Part shown: piece by piece, positions 16,726-26,168 of the stretch
Numbering within the stretch: position 1 is the stretch's first letter
Layout: the number at the start of each line of letters is the position of its first letter
Assembly (NCBI RefSeq): GCF_040412085.2
Contig: NZ_CP115921.1
Span: forward strand, 1,612,001-1,676,000
DNA from: Vibrio sp. CB1-14
Lineage (GTDB): Bacteria; Pseudomonadota; Gammaproteobacteria; Enterobacterales; Vibrionaceae
DNA: 64,000 bases
Direction of reading: 5' to 3'
Position numbers and translations under genes: made by a program
The notes under the pieces: model-generated
Told to the model about the DNA's origin: nothing
The model's input: only the letters and a program-made list of their open reading frames with translations
Database searches by the model: none

Positions 16726-18927
16726 CTAGAACAAGTATTCTAAAGTAACTGACCAGTTTCGACCCGGTTGGGTATGAAGGTCGTAGTTCTTTGGGGACAT
16801 TGAACCTGGTACTACTGTCTTCGACCTCAAGTCATCATGTAGCCAATACTTAGTGTCAAATGCGTTAAACAGACCTGCACGTAAGGTAAGGTCCTGCATT
16901 GGACGGTAGTAGGCGGTAAGATCGACGACGGCATAACCAGGTGCATCGACGTTCTTTTTGTCCGCTTCCGCGTCATTATCCTGCCAATCAGTTTTTCGGC
17001 TTGCCATGGTTAACGAGCTCAATAATCCCCAATTGTTAGCTACGTTGTCATATCCGAGCGCAAACACCGAGCGCACAGGTGTAACAGTATCTAGTTGCTC
17101 GCCAGTTTTCCTATCTTCACCGTCGGTGTAGGTCAATGAAAAACGAGAGTACATACCTTGAGGTGCGCCTAGCCATTCATCAAGAGCCACATTGGTTGAA
17201 AACTCAACGCCTCGAATATCTACGTTGTCTAAGTTAACCATTGTGTACACTTCTTTACCGCTGTCAGGATCCGTTCCGAGATATTTTTGAGAGATAAAAT
17301 CGGTATATTGATTGTAGAAACCAACCAATTCATAAGTGGCATTTTGAGATTGGCTTCTAAAACCTAGCTCATAAGATGTGCTGCGTTCCGATGTTAGATT
17401 CGGGTTAGCCTCGATAATCGCGCCCTGATTATAGGTGTAGTACAGATCGTGAACAGTTGGCGCCTTAAAGCCTTGGCTTACCTGACCAAATACACTGTAC
17501 TGTTGGTTCAGGTGATAAACTGCGCCCAGTTTTGCAGAAAAGTCATCATCTTGGTAGGCGCTGACTTCATTGCTATATCCGTCGCTTTGTTTTGGATCAG
17601 TTTTAAAGCTGTCGTAACGTAAACCCGCATTCAAGACCAATTGTTCATTCAGCAAGAAGATCTGATCGTCAATAAACAAACCAAAGTTTGTGGTGGTCGC
17701 ATCGGGCACACCGGTAGACCCTACAGTACTACCAGTTTGCTTGTAGTCATCGTTATTCAGTTGAAAACGGTTGTCTTTGTAGCTAGTACCATAGGTAAGA
17801 AGGTGATAATGGCTGTCGAAATCCAATTGCTTGTTAAGTTTCGCATCAAATTGCCAAGAGCTGTCTTGGGCATCGCGTTGTCTTAGTCGATCGCCGTATA
17901 GATTAGTATTGTCAAAGTTTTTATTTAGGCTGCGACTATCTTGATAATTGACCGACCACTCCAAATCATCAGCGATTCCGCTATTGATTTGCCATTGGTG
18001 CTCGAATCCTAGTCGGAATCGTTTGTTCTCATCTGATGTATTTCTAGAGTTGTAGATGAAGTCCATCGGGCCCATCGGAATGCTAATACCGTAGTAGGAG
18101 AGTTCATCCTCTTTATGTGAATAATTGTAGTACTCACCCGTAAGCCCAATACGATGTTGGTCATTGACTTGGTAGTACGCTTTCGCTAAAACATTTCCTA
18201 GATTCTTACTCGCAGGGTTGGCGGCGCCTCGTTGATCGCCAATCACATTGGCACCACTGCCATGTGTTTTTGTTTCAGAGCCATCTGCATACGTTAGCAT
18301 CAGCAATGTTTCTAATTTGTCTTGGCGCATTGCCCAGGTTGCTGTGGTCTTGAAGTTTTCGTCTGCTGAGCTGTAACCCGTTTTGATACCAAAACGGTGC
18401 TCATTACCATCTGTGATTAGTACGTCATCTGGATTTTTGGTTCTCATCACAACAGCACCCGCGACCGCATCTGAGCCAAACAGGGACGAAGACGCACCCT
18501 TATTGACTTCGATCGTTGCCAGCGTGTCGACTTCAATGGCGTTGGGATATTTACGCTGCTCTCCCGCACCTGGGTTATAGCCTACAGGCTGTTGAACTCC
18601 ATCAACCATGATTTTGACTCGCGACCCGTTCATACCGCGAATGTTGAAACCAGAAAGCCCAAACCGGCCACTGCCTTCTGCTTCAACGCCGGGTAGATAC
18701 TTCACTGCTTGTTTAATATCGCTCGCCATATTTTTCTCAAATTCATCACTTGAGATCTTGCTAATGGAAGTTGAAACATCAGAGTAGGCTTGAGGTGTTT
18801 TTGTGCCAGAAACGACTACCACGTCGTCATAGGACTTGGCGTCTATTTCTGCGTGTAGTTGTGGCGCGAAGGCCAGCAATACTGAAGTAGCGATGAGCTG
18901 TCTTTTGAAGGGAAACTGGTACATCAA
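16726..18927 (-). CDS. hutR: TonB-dependent heme/hemoglobin-type outer membrane receptor, HutR-like
   Basis: The 733-residue protein has a signal peptide (cleavage likely after LHA, residue 26), a TonB box-like DVVVVSG near residue 35, a plug domain (SGRFGLSGFNIRGMNGSRV..VDGV), and a 22-strand barrel ending in LEYLF. The heme-receptor landmarks FKAP (FRAP) and NPNL are both present, with a His between them (VHDLYY), the arrangement of HemR/HutA-class receptors. A Fur box at 18996-19014 lies in the promoter. A yhaJ-like LysR gene is divergent. The family call is strong; the symbol hutR, rather than another heme receptor, is less certain. Confidence 0.85.
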   Translation of the reverse strand: MMYQFPFKRQLIATSVLLAFAPQLHAEIDAKSYDDVVVVSGTKTPQAYSDVSTSISKISSDEFEKNMASDIKQAVKYLPGVEAEGSGRFGLSGFNIRGMNGSRVKIMVDGVQQPVGYNPGAGEQRKYPNAIEVDTLATIEVNKGASSSLFGSDAVAGAVVMRTKNPDDVLITDGNEHRFGIKTGYSSADENFKTTATWAMRQDKLETLLMLTYADGSETKTHGSGANVIGDQRGAANPASKNLGNVLAKAYYQVNDQHRIGLTGEYYNYSHKEDELSYYGISIPMGPMDFIYNSRNTSDENKRFRLGFEHQWQINSGIADDLEWSVNYQDSRSLNKNFDNTNLYGDRLRQRDAQDSSWQFDAKLNKQLDFDSHYHLLTYGTSYKDNRFQLNNDDYKQTGSTVGSTGVPDATTTNFGLFIDDQIFLLNEQLVLNAGLRYDSFKTDPKQSDGYSNEVSAYQDDDFSAKLGAVYHLNQQYSVFGQVSQGFKAPTVHDLYYTYNQGAIIEANPNLTSERSTSYELGFRSQSQNATYELVGFYNQYTDFISQKYLGTDPDSGKEVYTMVNLDNVDIRGVEFSTNVALDEWLGAPQGMYSRFSLTYTDGEDRKTGEQLDTVTPVRSVFALGYDNVANNWGLLSSLTMASRKTDWQDNDAEADKKNVDAPGYAVVDLTAYYRPMQDLTLRAGLFNAFDTKYWLHDDLRSKTVVPGSMSPKNYDLHTQPGRNWSVTLEYLF

Positions 18928-18995
18928 TTTAATCCATAAATAAAAATGTGAGTAATGCCTTTAGAGGATGCTTGGGTGATAATACAGATCAAAAT

Positions 18996-19014
18996 GATAA
19001 TTACTATTATTATC
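18996..19014. promoter_or_regulatory. Fur box in the receptor promoter
   Basis: GATAATTACTATTATTATC matches 15 of 19 positions of the Fur consensus GATAATGATAATCATTATC. It lies 69 bases before the receptor start and 119 bases before the divergent yhaJ-like start, so iron repression of the receptor is expected. Confidence 0.8.
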
Positions 19015-19132
19015 GTTAAATGAATTGATCGAGCGAGCAAAAATTGTTCATCTTGTATAACTCGATAAGTTTTGCTATCACTGACAGACAGTTAGACAAT
19101 ACCCACCAAATTGTCGGTGATAAGGAATAGAA

Positions 19133-20020
19133 ATGTCGGTGTCGATTACATTGGAAGCGTTAACCATATTGGATGCCATTGAAAGAAGAGGCTCCTTTGC
19201 CGCCGCTGCGGCTGAGTTCGACCGTGCGACTTCATCGCTCAGTTATCAAATGCAAAAGCTTGAGCAAGATTTGGATATCATGATTTTCGATCGCTCTGGC
19301 CATAAAGCGACACTGACCGAAGCAGGGAAACTGATTCTAGAAAGGGGTAGAGTCATTCTTCAGGCAACGGAGAGCATGATTAATGAAGCAAGATTGCTCG
19401 CTAATGGTTGGGAACTCGATCTAACCATTGCTTACGACAGCATTATTCCAGTTGCTAACTTTTTTGACCTTGTTGATAAGCTAGGCAATGTCAGCAAAAC
19501 ACGAGTCAAATTAGAAGAAGAAGTCCTTGCTGGATGCTGGGAGGCGTTGAGTGAAGGGCGTTGTGACTTGCTTGTTTGTCCACAGCCAGATGTTTTGCCA
19601 CAGGGAGTTAAAGCACAGCGTCTTGGTGAAATGTCGATGACATGGGTTGCCGCAACGGATCACTATGTACATAAACGTAATGGTGAGTTTGATAGCGAAG
19701 CACGCAGTAAATACCGAGTGATTGCCATTGCTGATACTGCTCGTGAACAGCCTGCATTAAGCGTCAATATTTTAGAGAAACAGCCACGATTAACGGTGTC
19801 TAATTTAGACGCGAAAGTTGAGGCTTTGGTCTCTGGGTTAGGAGTTGGAACATTGCCAACACAAGTCGCGGATAGACTGATAGCAGAAGGAAAGCTCAAA
19901 GTTATTAAAGATACTGAAGTGAGCAGTATCGATGTAGTTTTGGCATGGAAACGTAATCACATTGGTGAAGCAAAATCTTGGTGTATTCGACATCTCACTA
20001 AAACGTGGGATTTAAAATAA
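19133..20020 (+). CDS. yhaJ: YhaJ-like LysR-type regulator
   Basis: The 295-residue protein has a LysR winged helix N-terminus (LEALTILDAIERRGSFAAAAAEFDRA, SSLSYQMQKLEQDL, IFDRSGHKATLTEAG). Matches to E. coli YhaJ run the whole length, including LDKQPRLTVS-like (EKQPRLTVSNLDAK) and the C-terminal MAWRR..GEAKSWC-like WKRNHIGEAKSWCIRHL. E. coli YhaJ responds to quinone-type aromatics and affects virulence genes; the ligand here is unknown. It is divergent from the TonB receptor and ends in a hairpin overlapping its stop codon. Confidence 0.85.
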   Translation: MSVSITLEALTILDAIERRGSFAAAAAEFDRATSSLSYQMQKLEQDLDIMIFDRSGHKATLTEAGKLILERGRVILQATESMINEARLLANGWELDLTIAYDSIIPVANFFDLVDKLGNVSKTRVKLEEEVLAGCWEALSEGRCDLLVCPQPDVLPQGVKAQRLGEMSMTWVAATDHYVHKRNGEFDSEARSKYRVIAIADTAREQPALSVNILEKQPRLTVSNLDAKVEALVSGLGVGTLPTQVADRLIAEGKLKVIKDTEVSSIDVVLAWKRNHIGEAKSWCIRHLTKTWDLK

Positions 20021-20037
20021 GGGGCTTTCGCCCCTTT
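20019..20037. terminator. bidirectional terminator between yhaJ and patZ
   Basis: AAGGGGC-TTTC-GCCCCTTT lies between the convergent stops of yhaJ (overlapping its TAA) and patZ, 11 bases from the latter. Confidence 0.75.
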
Positions 20038-20047
20038 ATCATTTCAT

Positions 20048-22732
20048 TTAATCAAGTCTCAACACCATATCGGCAACGCCATCCTCAAACTGCACATCGA
20101 GTTCAAAGCCAAGCTTTTGAGCGAGGGTAAGCATGCCGCGATTAGTGGGCATCGTCATGCCTGAGATTTGCTTGGTTTGCTTGCTCTTGCAGTAATCGAT
20201 GACCTTGTTCATCAAGATACGACCAAGTCCATTACCTTTAAGATCTGAGCGGATCAAGATAGCAAACTCAGCATCGCTGTTATCCGGCGTGACGAGCACT
20301 CGAGATACCCCAATGATATGTGGCGTTTGCTGGCCCATATCAACAGCAACAAACGCCATCTCTCGGTCATAGTCAATTTGAGTGAAGTTCGCTAAAGCTT
20401 CATGATTGAACTCTCCCACATCGGAAAAGAATCGCTTGTAGAGATCTTCTTTGGTGACGTTATTGATGAAGTCCGCATGGTAGGGCTCATCTTCAGGTCG
20501 AATGGGGCGCAGGAGTACTTGAGTCTCATCACGCAGCGTTAATGTTTGTTCCATTTCAGTTGGATAAGGTCTAATCGCCAGCCTGGATTGCGGCTCTCCT
20601 TCATAGCGTTTAATCACGACGGAAGCATCGAGAATGGTAATGTCATCGCCATTAAGAAGTAGTGGATGAATATCCAGTTCGTGGATTTCAGGGCAGGCCA
20701 CCACAATCTGAGAGATCTTTACTAAGAAGCCAGCAAGCTTGGCGAGATTGACCGCATTGGGCGATTGTTGGAACTTAAGTGTCCCTTTATTAATCGCGTT
20801 AATAATCAAATAGCGGGCGAGTGCCATGTTTAAAGGTGGCAACGCGGTGACGGCCTCACGCTCAATATTCCATTCTGAGCCACCTTGTCCTATAAAAATA
20901 GCCGGGCCAAATGTTGGGTCGCTAAGCACTTTGACACGAATTTCTTGACCGCCGGCTACTTTCGCCATCTGTTGTACCGTAAGACCCTCGATACGCGCAT
21001 CAGGGTAAGAGAGTCGGGTGCGATCAAGAATGGACTGGGCAGCATTCGACACTTCTTGCGCATCTTTAAGATTAAGCATTACCCCGTGAATATCAGATTT
21101 GTGGGCGATATCCGGAGAGCGAAGTTTTACAGCAACGGGATAGCCAATATTATCGGCTAAGTGTATAGCTTCGCTTGGATCGTGGGCCAACCATGTGGGG
21201 AGTGTCGGTAAATTGAGAAGACCAAATAGCTGTTCACAGACATGAGATTCGAGCGATGAAGATCCGTTCGCTTCTGGCAATGTGGAGATTTGTCCTGCCA
21301 GCCATTCGTGTGCTTTGTCGAGTTGCTCCGTTGAATAGGAATCCGTCGTGGTCGGCGTTTCCATGAGCTGCCATTGATTTCGTCGGTACTCGACAAGGTG
21401 CATGAAAGCAGTCACCGCACTCTCAGGCGTTCGATAGGTCGGTATACCTTGACGGGTGAACAGAAGACGTGCTTCTTTCGCTGTCGCTTCACCGGACCAG
21501 TTCGTAAGGATATTAAAGCGTTTTGCTTTAGGGTGTGCTTGGATGGTTTCTATAACTTCATGCGCAGTTTGTGAAGGCTCGGCTGTTGCTGATGGGCTGT
21601 GCATGATAAGCAGTGCGTCAATGTCTTCACTGTCGAGTATACACCGTATCGCTTGGCAGTATCGCGCGGATGTCGCATCACCGCCCAAATCGACAGGATT
21701 CGATTTAGGCCAGTTTGTAGGCAGTACTTTATCAAACTCGTCAATAGTGTTCGCTGATAGTTGGGCTAAACTCCCCCCTTTATCCGCGAGCGTATCGAGC
21801 GCCATTAACGCAGGCCCCATACCATTGGTAATAATGGCTAAACGCTCCCCTCTGAGTGGAACAGAGTGGGTAAGTGTTTCTACCGCAGCAAACAGTTCAT
21901 GAGTGTTATTTACTCGCAACATACCTGCTCTTTGAATCGCGGAGTCATACACAATATCGAAAGAGCGTGAACTCTGATGAGGTTGAGTCAAACTACCTGT
22001 TGTGTGTCGACCGGCTTTTAGTACCAAAATACGACGATTACGAGAAGCAGCACGTGCTGCAGAGAGAAAGCGTCTTGCATCTCGAATGGAGTCCACGTAG
22101 AGCAAGATAGCTTCCGTTTTACTGTCACGAGACAAATAATCAAGAATGTCATCGAAATCGACATCGCTACCATTGCCGATGGAGATGAATGCCGAAAAAC
22201 CGATATTCTTGTCGTTAGCCCAATCCAAAATCGTTGTGCAGACGGCTGAAGACTGGGAAATGAATGCCAACTTCCCGGGTAAACAGTCAACTGGTGAAAA
22301 AGAGGCGTTGAAATTTTGCCAAGGCAGCAATACCCCAAGACTGTTTGGACCGACGATTTTCATTCCTGCTTGCTGAGCGATGCGCAAACATGTTTGTTCT
22401 ATCGTATTGTCATTGTCATAAGGCACGGACATGTCCGAGGCCATTATGATCGCAACTTTAACCCCAGCGACCGCTAAATCGTTTATCAAATCAACATTTC
22501 TATCACCTCGGGTACAAAGGATTGCAATGTCCGGAACCAGTGGTAATTCACTCACAGAGCGATAACATAGAATCCCATTAACAGATTTGTATTTAGGGTG
22601 AACCGGTAAGATGGTGCCTTGATATCCGCCCATGAGAAGATTCTTGATGACGACGCTACCTGCACGATTCGGTTTACGAGAAGCTCCGATTACGGCGATA
22701 GAGCTGGGTTTGAAAAGCGTATCCAACGACAT
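20048..22732 (-). CDS. patZ: Pat/YfiQ protein lysine acetyltransferase (acyl-CoA synthetase-like plus GNAT)
   Basis: The frame reaches 22783, but ATG 22732 after CAGGGAGACGCT gives MSLDTLFKPSSIAVIGAS and 894 residues, close to E. coli PatZ (886). The N-terminus is a CoA-binding Rossmann domain of ADP-forming acyl-CoA synthetases, followed by a succinyl-CoA-synthetase-like region, an ATP-grasp-like region (YPVAVKLRSPDIAHKSDIHGV near residue 540, abbreviated here), and a C-terminal GNAT domain (about residues 730-890) with VDMGQQTPHIIGVSRV and the acetyl-CoA loop RSDLKGNGLGRILM. In enterobacteria it acetylates and inactivates acetyl-CoA synthetase and other proteins. Confidence 0.92.
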   Translation of the reverse strand: MSLDTLFKPSSIAVIGASRKPNRAGSVVIKNLLMGGYQGTILPVHPKYKSVNGILCYRSVSELPLVPDIAILCTRGDRNVDLINDLAVAGVKVAIIMASDMSVPYDNDNTIEQTCLRIAQQAGMKIVGPNSLGVLLPWQNFNASFSPVDCLPGKLAFISQSSAVCTTILDWANDKNIGFSAFISIGNGSDVDFDDILDYLSRDSKTEAILLYVDSIRDARRFLSAARAASRNRRILVLKAGRHTTGSLTQPHQSSRSFDIVYDSAIQRAGMLRVNNTHELFAAVETLTHSVPLRGERLAIITNGMGPALMALDTLADKGGSLAQLSANTIDEFDKVLPTNWPKSNPVDLGGDATSARYCQAIRCILDSEDIDALLIMHSPSATAEPSQTAHEVIETIQAHPKAKRFNILTNWSGEATAKEARLLFTRQGIPTYRTPESAVTAFMHLVEYRRNQWQLMETPTTTDSYSTEQLDKAHEWLAGQISTLPEANGSSSLESHVCEQLFGLLNLPTLPTWLAHDPSEAIHLADNIGYPVAVKLRSPDIAHKSDIHGVMLNLKDAQEVSNAAQSILDRTRLSYPDARIEGLTVQQMAKVAGGQEIRVKVLSDPTFGPAIFIGQGGSEWNIEREAVTALPPLNMALARYLIINAINKGTLKFQQSPNAVNLAKLAGFLVKISQIVVACPEIHELDIHPLLLNGDDITILDASVVIKRYEGEPQSRLAIRPYPTEMEQTLTLRDETQVLLRPIRPEDEPYHADFINNVTKEDLYKRFFSDVGEFNHEALANFTQIDYDREMAFVAVDMGQQTPHIIGVSRVLVTPDNSDAEFAILIRSDLKGNGLGRILMNKVIDYCKSKQTKQISGMTMPTNRGMLTLAQKLGFELDVQFEDGVADMVLRLD

Positions 22733-22964
22733 AGCGTCTCCCTGAGCGATGGAGTGATGGGTATAAGATGCATTATTCAACAATACTAGACTAGCTTTGA
22801 ATCGATTAAAGTTGGTTTGCTCTTAAATTTAGATATAACGTATTGCTGTGCCTCAATTATTGTGTAACATGTCACAGGTAGTTAAGACAGGGTTTTGGAA
22901 TCATCGTTAGATGATATTCCTGTCTGATAAAGGATAGACAATAGTTAATTCAGGCAGTGATACG

Positions 22965-23594
22965 ATGAAGAAAGTGGTAATAGTGAGCTTAGCTACCATG
23001 TTGGCAGCTTGTTCGTCTGGTGAGTTCACAGCAGAAGTGAAATCTGAAAGTTATCGTGAGGACTATCAACCGGTAGCAACAACCGCTGCGCCTGTTGCTG
23101 TCGCGACAACAGCAGTTGCAAATGCTGAGTCAGAAAAAGTAGCGAAGAGTGAAACAGTAGAACGTCAGCCTGCAAAAGCTCAAGCAGCGTCGGCTCAAAC
23201 AGCATCTACTGCGACTAAACAAAAAGCAGCTCCAACAAAAGCACAGCCTGTTCAGGACAACAAAGTTGTTAAGATTGTCCCGCCGTCTAAAAAGCAAGCA
23301 GAGCAAAACGTTCGCTTTGGGTATACGATTCAAGTTGTTGCCGTAGGTAGCCAAGATAAAGTAACTCGCTTTGCAAATAAGCTACCGAACAGTAGCCAAC
23401 CGGTATGGCAAAACTACAAAGTGGTAAATGGCACCAAGTGGTATGCGTTATTATACGGAGATTTTGCGTCTAAAGCGAAAGCGCAGCAAGCTATCAAAAC
23501 TTTACCCCAGGAATTCCAAGACTTAAAACCTTTCGTTCGCAGCATCGACAAGATCAAAAAGTCCGATTACCCTACATTGAGCAAGCTTAATTAG
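22965..23594 (+). CDS. SPOR-domain lipoprotein
   Basis: The 209-residue protein begins with a lipoprotein signal, MKKVVIVSLATMLAAC, with the lipidated Cys at residue 16. A low-complexity Ala/Thr/Gln/Lys linker (about 35-115) leads to a SPOR domain (about 117-200) with YTIQVVAVGS, VNGTKWYALLYGDF and the final beta strand. SPOR domains bind denuded septal peptidoglycan, so a place at the division site is likely. The residue after the Cys is Ser, which favours outer-membrane sorting. It is a single gene with its own terminator. Confidence 0.85.
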   Translation: MKKVVIVSLATMLAACSSGEFTAEVKSESYREDYQPVATTAAPVAVATTAVANAESEKVAKSETVERQPAKAQAASAQTASTATKQKAAPTKAQPVQDNKVVKIVPPSKKQAEQNVRFGYTIQVVAVGSQDKVTRFANKLPNSSQPVWQNYKVVNGTKWYALLYGDFASKAKAQQAIKTLPQEFQDLKPFVRSIDKIKKSDYPTLSKLN

Positions 23595-23611
23595 TAAAAT
23601 GAATTACCAAG

Positions 23612-23643
23612 ATGCCCAGCGCTTAGATGCACTGGGCATTTTT
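23612..23643 (+). terminator. terminator of the SPOR lipoprotein gene
   Basis: ATGCCCAG pairs with CTGGGCAT across a 13-base loop and is followed by five T residues, 18 bases after the stop. Confidence 0.75.
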
Positions 23644-23756
23644 GTATGCAAACTGCTCATCCGAGTGAATAAATGGCAAATTTAACAGATTTAGAACTGA
23701 ATCTTGCTGTTCAATCGTTTATGATTCTTTGAAAGCAATCTAAGGACAAGCTTAAG

Positions 23757-24752
23757 ATGTCAAAACTGAATATCCTGCTTCTATGTGGCGGCGGCTCTGC
23801 TGAACATGAAGTCTCTCTCGTCTCTGCGAACTATCTAGAAAGCCAACTCAAATTGAACACGAAGTTCAATGTCACCAGAGTTGAAATCACCAAAGAAGGT
23901 TGGAAGTGTAGCGATGGTCACCTCGTTGTTTTGGATCTCAACCAAAAGGCATTGGTGGGAGAACATCTTAAACTTAATATCGACTATGTCGTTCCTTGTA
24001 TTCATGGATTCCCAGGAGAAACAGGTGACATTCAATCACTGTTTGAAATGGCGGGTATCCCGTATCTAGGTTGTGGACCAGAGGCAAGCAGTAACAGCTT
24101 CAATAAAATCACTTCTAAGTTATGGTACGACACCCTAGATATTCCTAACACACCATACCTTTTCCTCACTGAAAATGACGAAAAGTCTCACCAGGCAGCA
24201 AACCAAGCGTTTGATAAATGGGGTAAAGTGTTCGTTAAAGCGGCCAAGCAAGGGTCTTCAGTGGGTTGTTACAGTGTAACTGAGAAGTCTGCGCTAAACG
24301 ATGCCATTGACGCAGCATTCGGTTACTCAGACCAAGTTGTCGTAGAGCAAGCGGTGAAACCACGTGAACTTGAAGTAGCGGCCTATGAATATCAAGGCAA
24401 ACTGGTTATTACTCAGCCTGGCGAAGTGACAGCTCCAGATGGTGCGTTTTATAGCTATGATGAAAAGTACAGTGCAGATAGCCACTCGACGACTACCGTA
24501 GAAGCGACCAACTTAACAGACGAGCAACGCGTCATTATTCATGAGTCGGCTCACAAAGTGTTCACTCGAATGAAGCTTAAGCACTTGTCACGCATAGATT
24601 TTTTCCTTACAGAAGACAACAAAATCTATCTAAATGAAGTCAATACATTTCCAGGAATGACACCGATTTCCATGTTCCCAAAAATGGTAGAGCATTCAGG
24701 TGTGCCTTTTTCTGAGTTTTTAACTGATTGTATCGAATCTGCTTTTAATTAA
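23757..24752 (+). CDS. ddl: D-alanine--D-alanine ligase
   Basis: The 331-residue ATP-grasp enzyme joins two D-alanines for peptidoglycan synthesis. Seen are the N-terminal GGGSAEHEVSLVSA, the CIHGFPGETGDIQSLFE substrate segment, the PYLGCGP motif, VKAAKQGSSVGC, and the C-terminal LNEVNTFPGMTPISMFPKM with the Mg-binding Glu/Asn and Ser. The length is that of DdlA-type enzymes. It is a stand-alone gene rather than the copy inside the division and cell wall cluster, so a second ddl likely exists elsewhere. Its stop codon overlaps the stop of the convergent recombinase gene by four bases. Confidence 0.94.
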   Translation: MSKLNILLLCGGGSAEHEVSLVSANYLESQLKLNTKFNVTRVEITKEGWKCSDGHLVVLDLNQKALVGEHLKLNIDYVVPCIHGFPGETGDIQSLFEMAGIPYLGCGPEASSNSFNKITSKLWYDTLDIPNTPYLFLTENDEKSHQAANQAFDKWGKVFVKAAKQGSSVGCYSVTEKSALNDAIDAAFGYSDQVVVEQAVKPRELEVAAYEYQGKLVITQPGEVTAPDGAFYSYDEKYSADSHSTTTVEATNLTDEQRVIIHESAHKVFTRMKLKHLSRIDFFLTEDNKIYLNEVNTFPGMTPISMFPKMVEHSGVPFSEFLTDCIESAFN

Positions 24753-25705
24753 TCGTGATCTTTCTTAGTCTTGAAGAGTGATTTTTGCTCTTCTGACAGC
24801 GACGTTTTGCCACTGTATTGCAGTGGCATCGCTGGACTTGCCCATCGACCAAACTCTTGTATTTCTCTGATTTTCAGACCTTCGCGAGACAACGCCTGAA
24901 CCGCGCCAACGCGTCCTGATTGAGAAGAAAAACTGAGTGCTTCATCCAAACCAAGTAACTGACTTGCACGCTTCAGTACCCGATGTATTGAAGAGTCATC
25001 GAGCGGCGAATCGCTGATATTACCGTGTCTATCGATAGCTCTGAACAGAACAGAGTAGGGAACATAGTCTAACCAACGCTGAATACTCTCACCCCCATAC
25101 TCACTTAATCTATATTGTCTGTCATCAAATGTTACAGTGTAACCATCTTCGTCTTGTGCGATATCCTCGGCTGCTAAGGACTTTAGATCCCGGCGCTTTA
25201 GTGCACATTCGTACAATAGAAAGTAGATAGCCAAATCACGAATGTCTTTCTTTTCATCACTGTAAGATAAGAGGCTATGTAGCTTTGCCAAATGGTCAGC
25301 AGTAAAAGGGGTGGTTTGTTTGACTTTAGTGTAGCTAGCAATTTTCAATTGATTCATCACCAATCCTACCTGCCGTGAACGAGTAGGGTCTTTATAATCA
25401 AACAGATAGTGAACGACGGATATGGTGACAATGTAACGCCTGACGCTACTGTACTTTTTTTCTTGTCTCGTATACTCGATAAATTCAAGTAAGGTTGCTT
25501 CGGAGGCTGGCAATGAAGGATGACTATGTAAGTTACAAAACTCATTGAAAGTGCGCCAATCTTTAGACATAGCCAGATTTGTACTACGTGAGTAACAATT
25601 AGCAGTCATGTCAGCGAACTCTTGATAGCTGATCGAAGAACGTAACAATCCTTTAAATCTGTTAGCTTCGTCAGGTTCTGTTATTTGTGGGATGTCTTTT
25701 TTCAT
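24749..25705 (-). CDS. Cre-like tyrosine recombinase family protein with altered catalytic residues
   Basis: The 318-residue protein has a core-binding-like N-domain (CYSRSTNLAMSKDWRTFNEFC) and a C-terminal catalytic-like domain. The signature SQSGRVGAVQ ... IREIQEFGRW ... LQYSGKT aligns with Cre's HSARVGAARD ... IPEIMQAGGW ... MNYIRN. It gives Arg265, Trp288 and Tyr297. The His of the HxxR motif is Gln262, and the first catalytic Arg appears to be Lys170 (ALKRRDL against xLRxxEL). It may therefore be a weak or non-catalytic relative, for example a DNA-binding protein. Its 3' end overlaps ddl by four bases on the opposite strand. Activity is uncertain. Confidence 0.75.
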   Translation of the reverse strand: MKKDIPQITEPDEANRFKGLLRSSISYQEFADMTANCYSRSTNLAMSKDWRTFNEFCNLHSHPSLPASEATLLEFIEYTRQEKKYSSVRRYIVTISVVHYLFDYKDPTRSRQVGLVMNQLKIASYTKVKQTTPFTADHLAKLHSLLSYSDEKKDIRDLAIYFLLYECALKRRDLKSLAAEDIAQDEDGYTVTFDDRQYRLSEYGGESIQRWLDYVPYSVLFRAIDRHGNISDSPLDDSSIHRVLKRASQLLGLDEALSFSSQSGRVGAVQALSREGLKIREIQEFGRWASPAMPLQYSGKTSLSEEQKSLFKTKKDHD

Positions 25706-25798
25706 ACTAATGCACTATAACTTAATTGATTGACTTACAATACCTGATAACATGTCAGGTGGACAGTGTTACTACAACGATACAAGAGAAAAGTCTTT

Positions 25799-26167
25799 AT
25801 GGCTCTAGCGAGTTATCGAGGGTTTACCCTTAAATCTATCGGCTCTTCCAATCAAACATGGAAAGTCACTATTAAAAACCGCGAATTACAGGGTAACCTT
25901 GCTGCTGTAAAAAAGAGCATTGACTGGTGGTGCGACACCGCGTCGATCATTGACCCAGCGACATTAGCCGCAAGTTCCGAAAAAGCCCCAGCGAAAGGTG
26001 CTCAAGAAAACTTCAACGGGTTTACTATTCGTAATGATACGGGTGAAAACAACGCCTGGTACTGTATGTTTAATGGTAAACTTATCAAAGGTGGTAAGCT
26101 TGCTATACAAAGACATATCGAAGCGTACCTAATTGCAAAGAAAAAAGCCGAACTAGCAAAGAAATAA
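25799..26167 (+). CDS. DUF3319-like conserved protein
   Basis: ATG 25799 gives MALASYRGFTLKSIGSSNQTW and 122 residues; an upstream extension lacks support. The protein contains two similar short blocks: FTLKSIGSSNQTWKVTIKNRELQGNLAAVKKSIDWW and FTIRNDTGENNAWYCMFNGKLIKGGKLAIQRHIEAY (both abbreviated in meaning as F-W-x-G-K/N-x-G plus a helix). This suggests an internal duplication, with a Lys-rich C-terminus. It fits the Vibrio DUF3319 family as I remember it. yciH starts one base after its stop, so the two are cotranscribed and probably translationally coupled. Confidence 0.72.
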   Translation: MALASYRGFTLKSIGSSNQTWKVTIKNRELQGNLAAVKKSIDWWCDTASIIDPATLAASSEKAPAKGAQENFNGFTIRNDTGENNAWYCMFNGKLIKGGKLAIQRHIEAYLIAKKKAELAKK

Positions 26168-26168
26168 T

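Noticed and set aside
21456..21902. Long plus-strand ORF inside patZ (148 codons)
   Set aside because: It lies fully antisense to the conserved patZ frame, has no ribosome site, and its translation is low-complexity Ser/Ala typical of a shadow frame.
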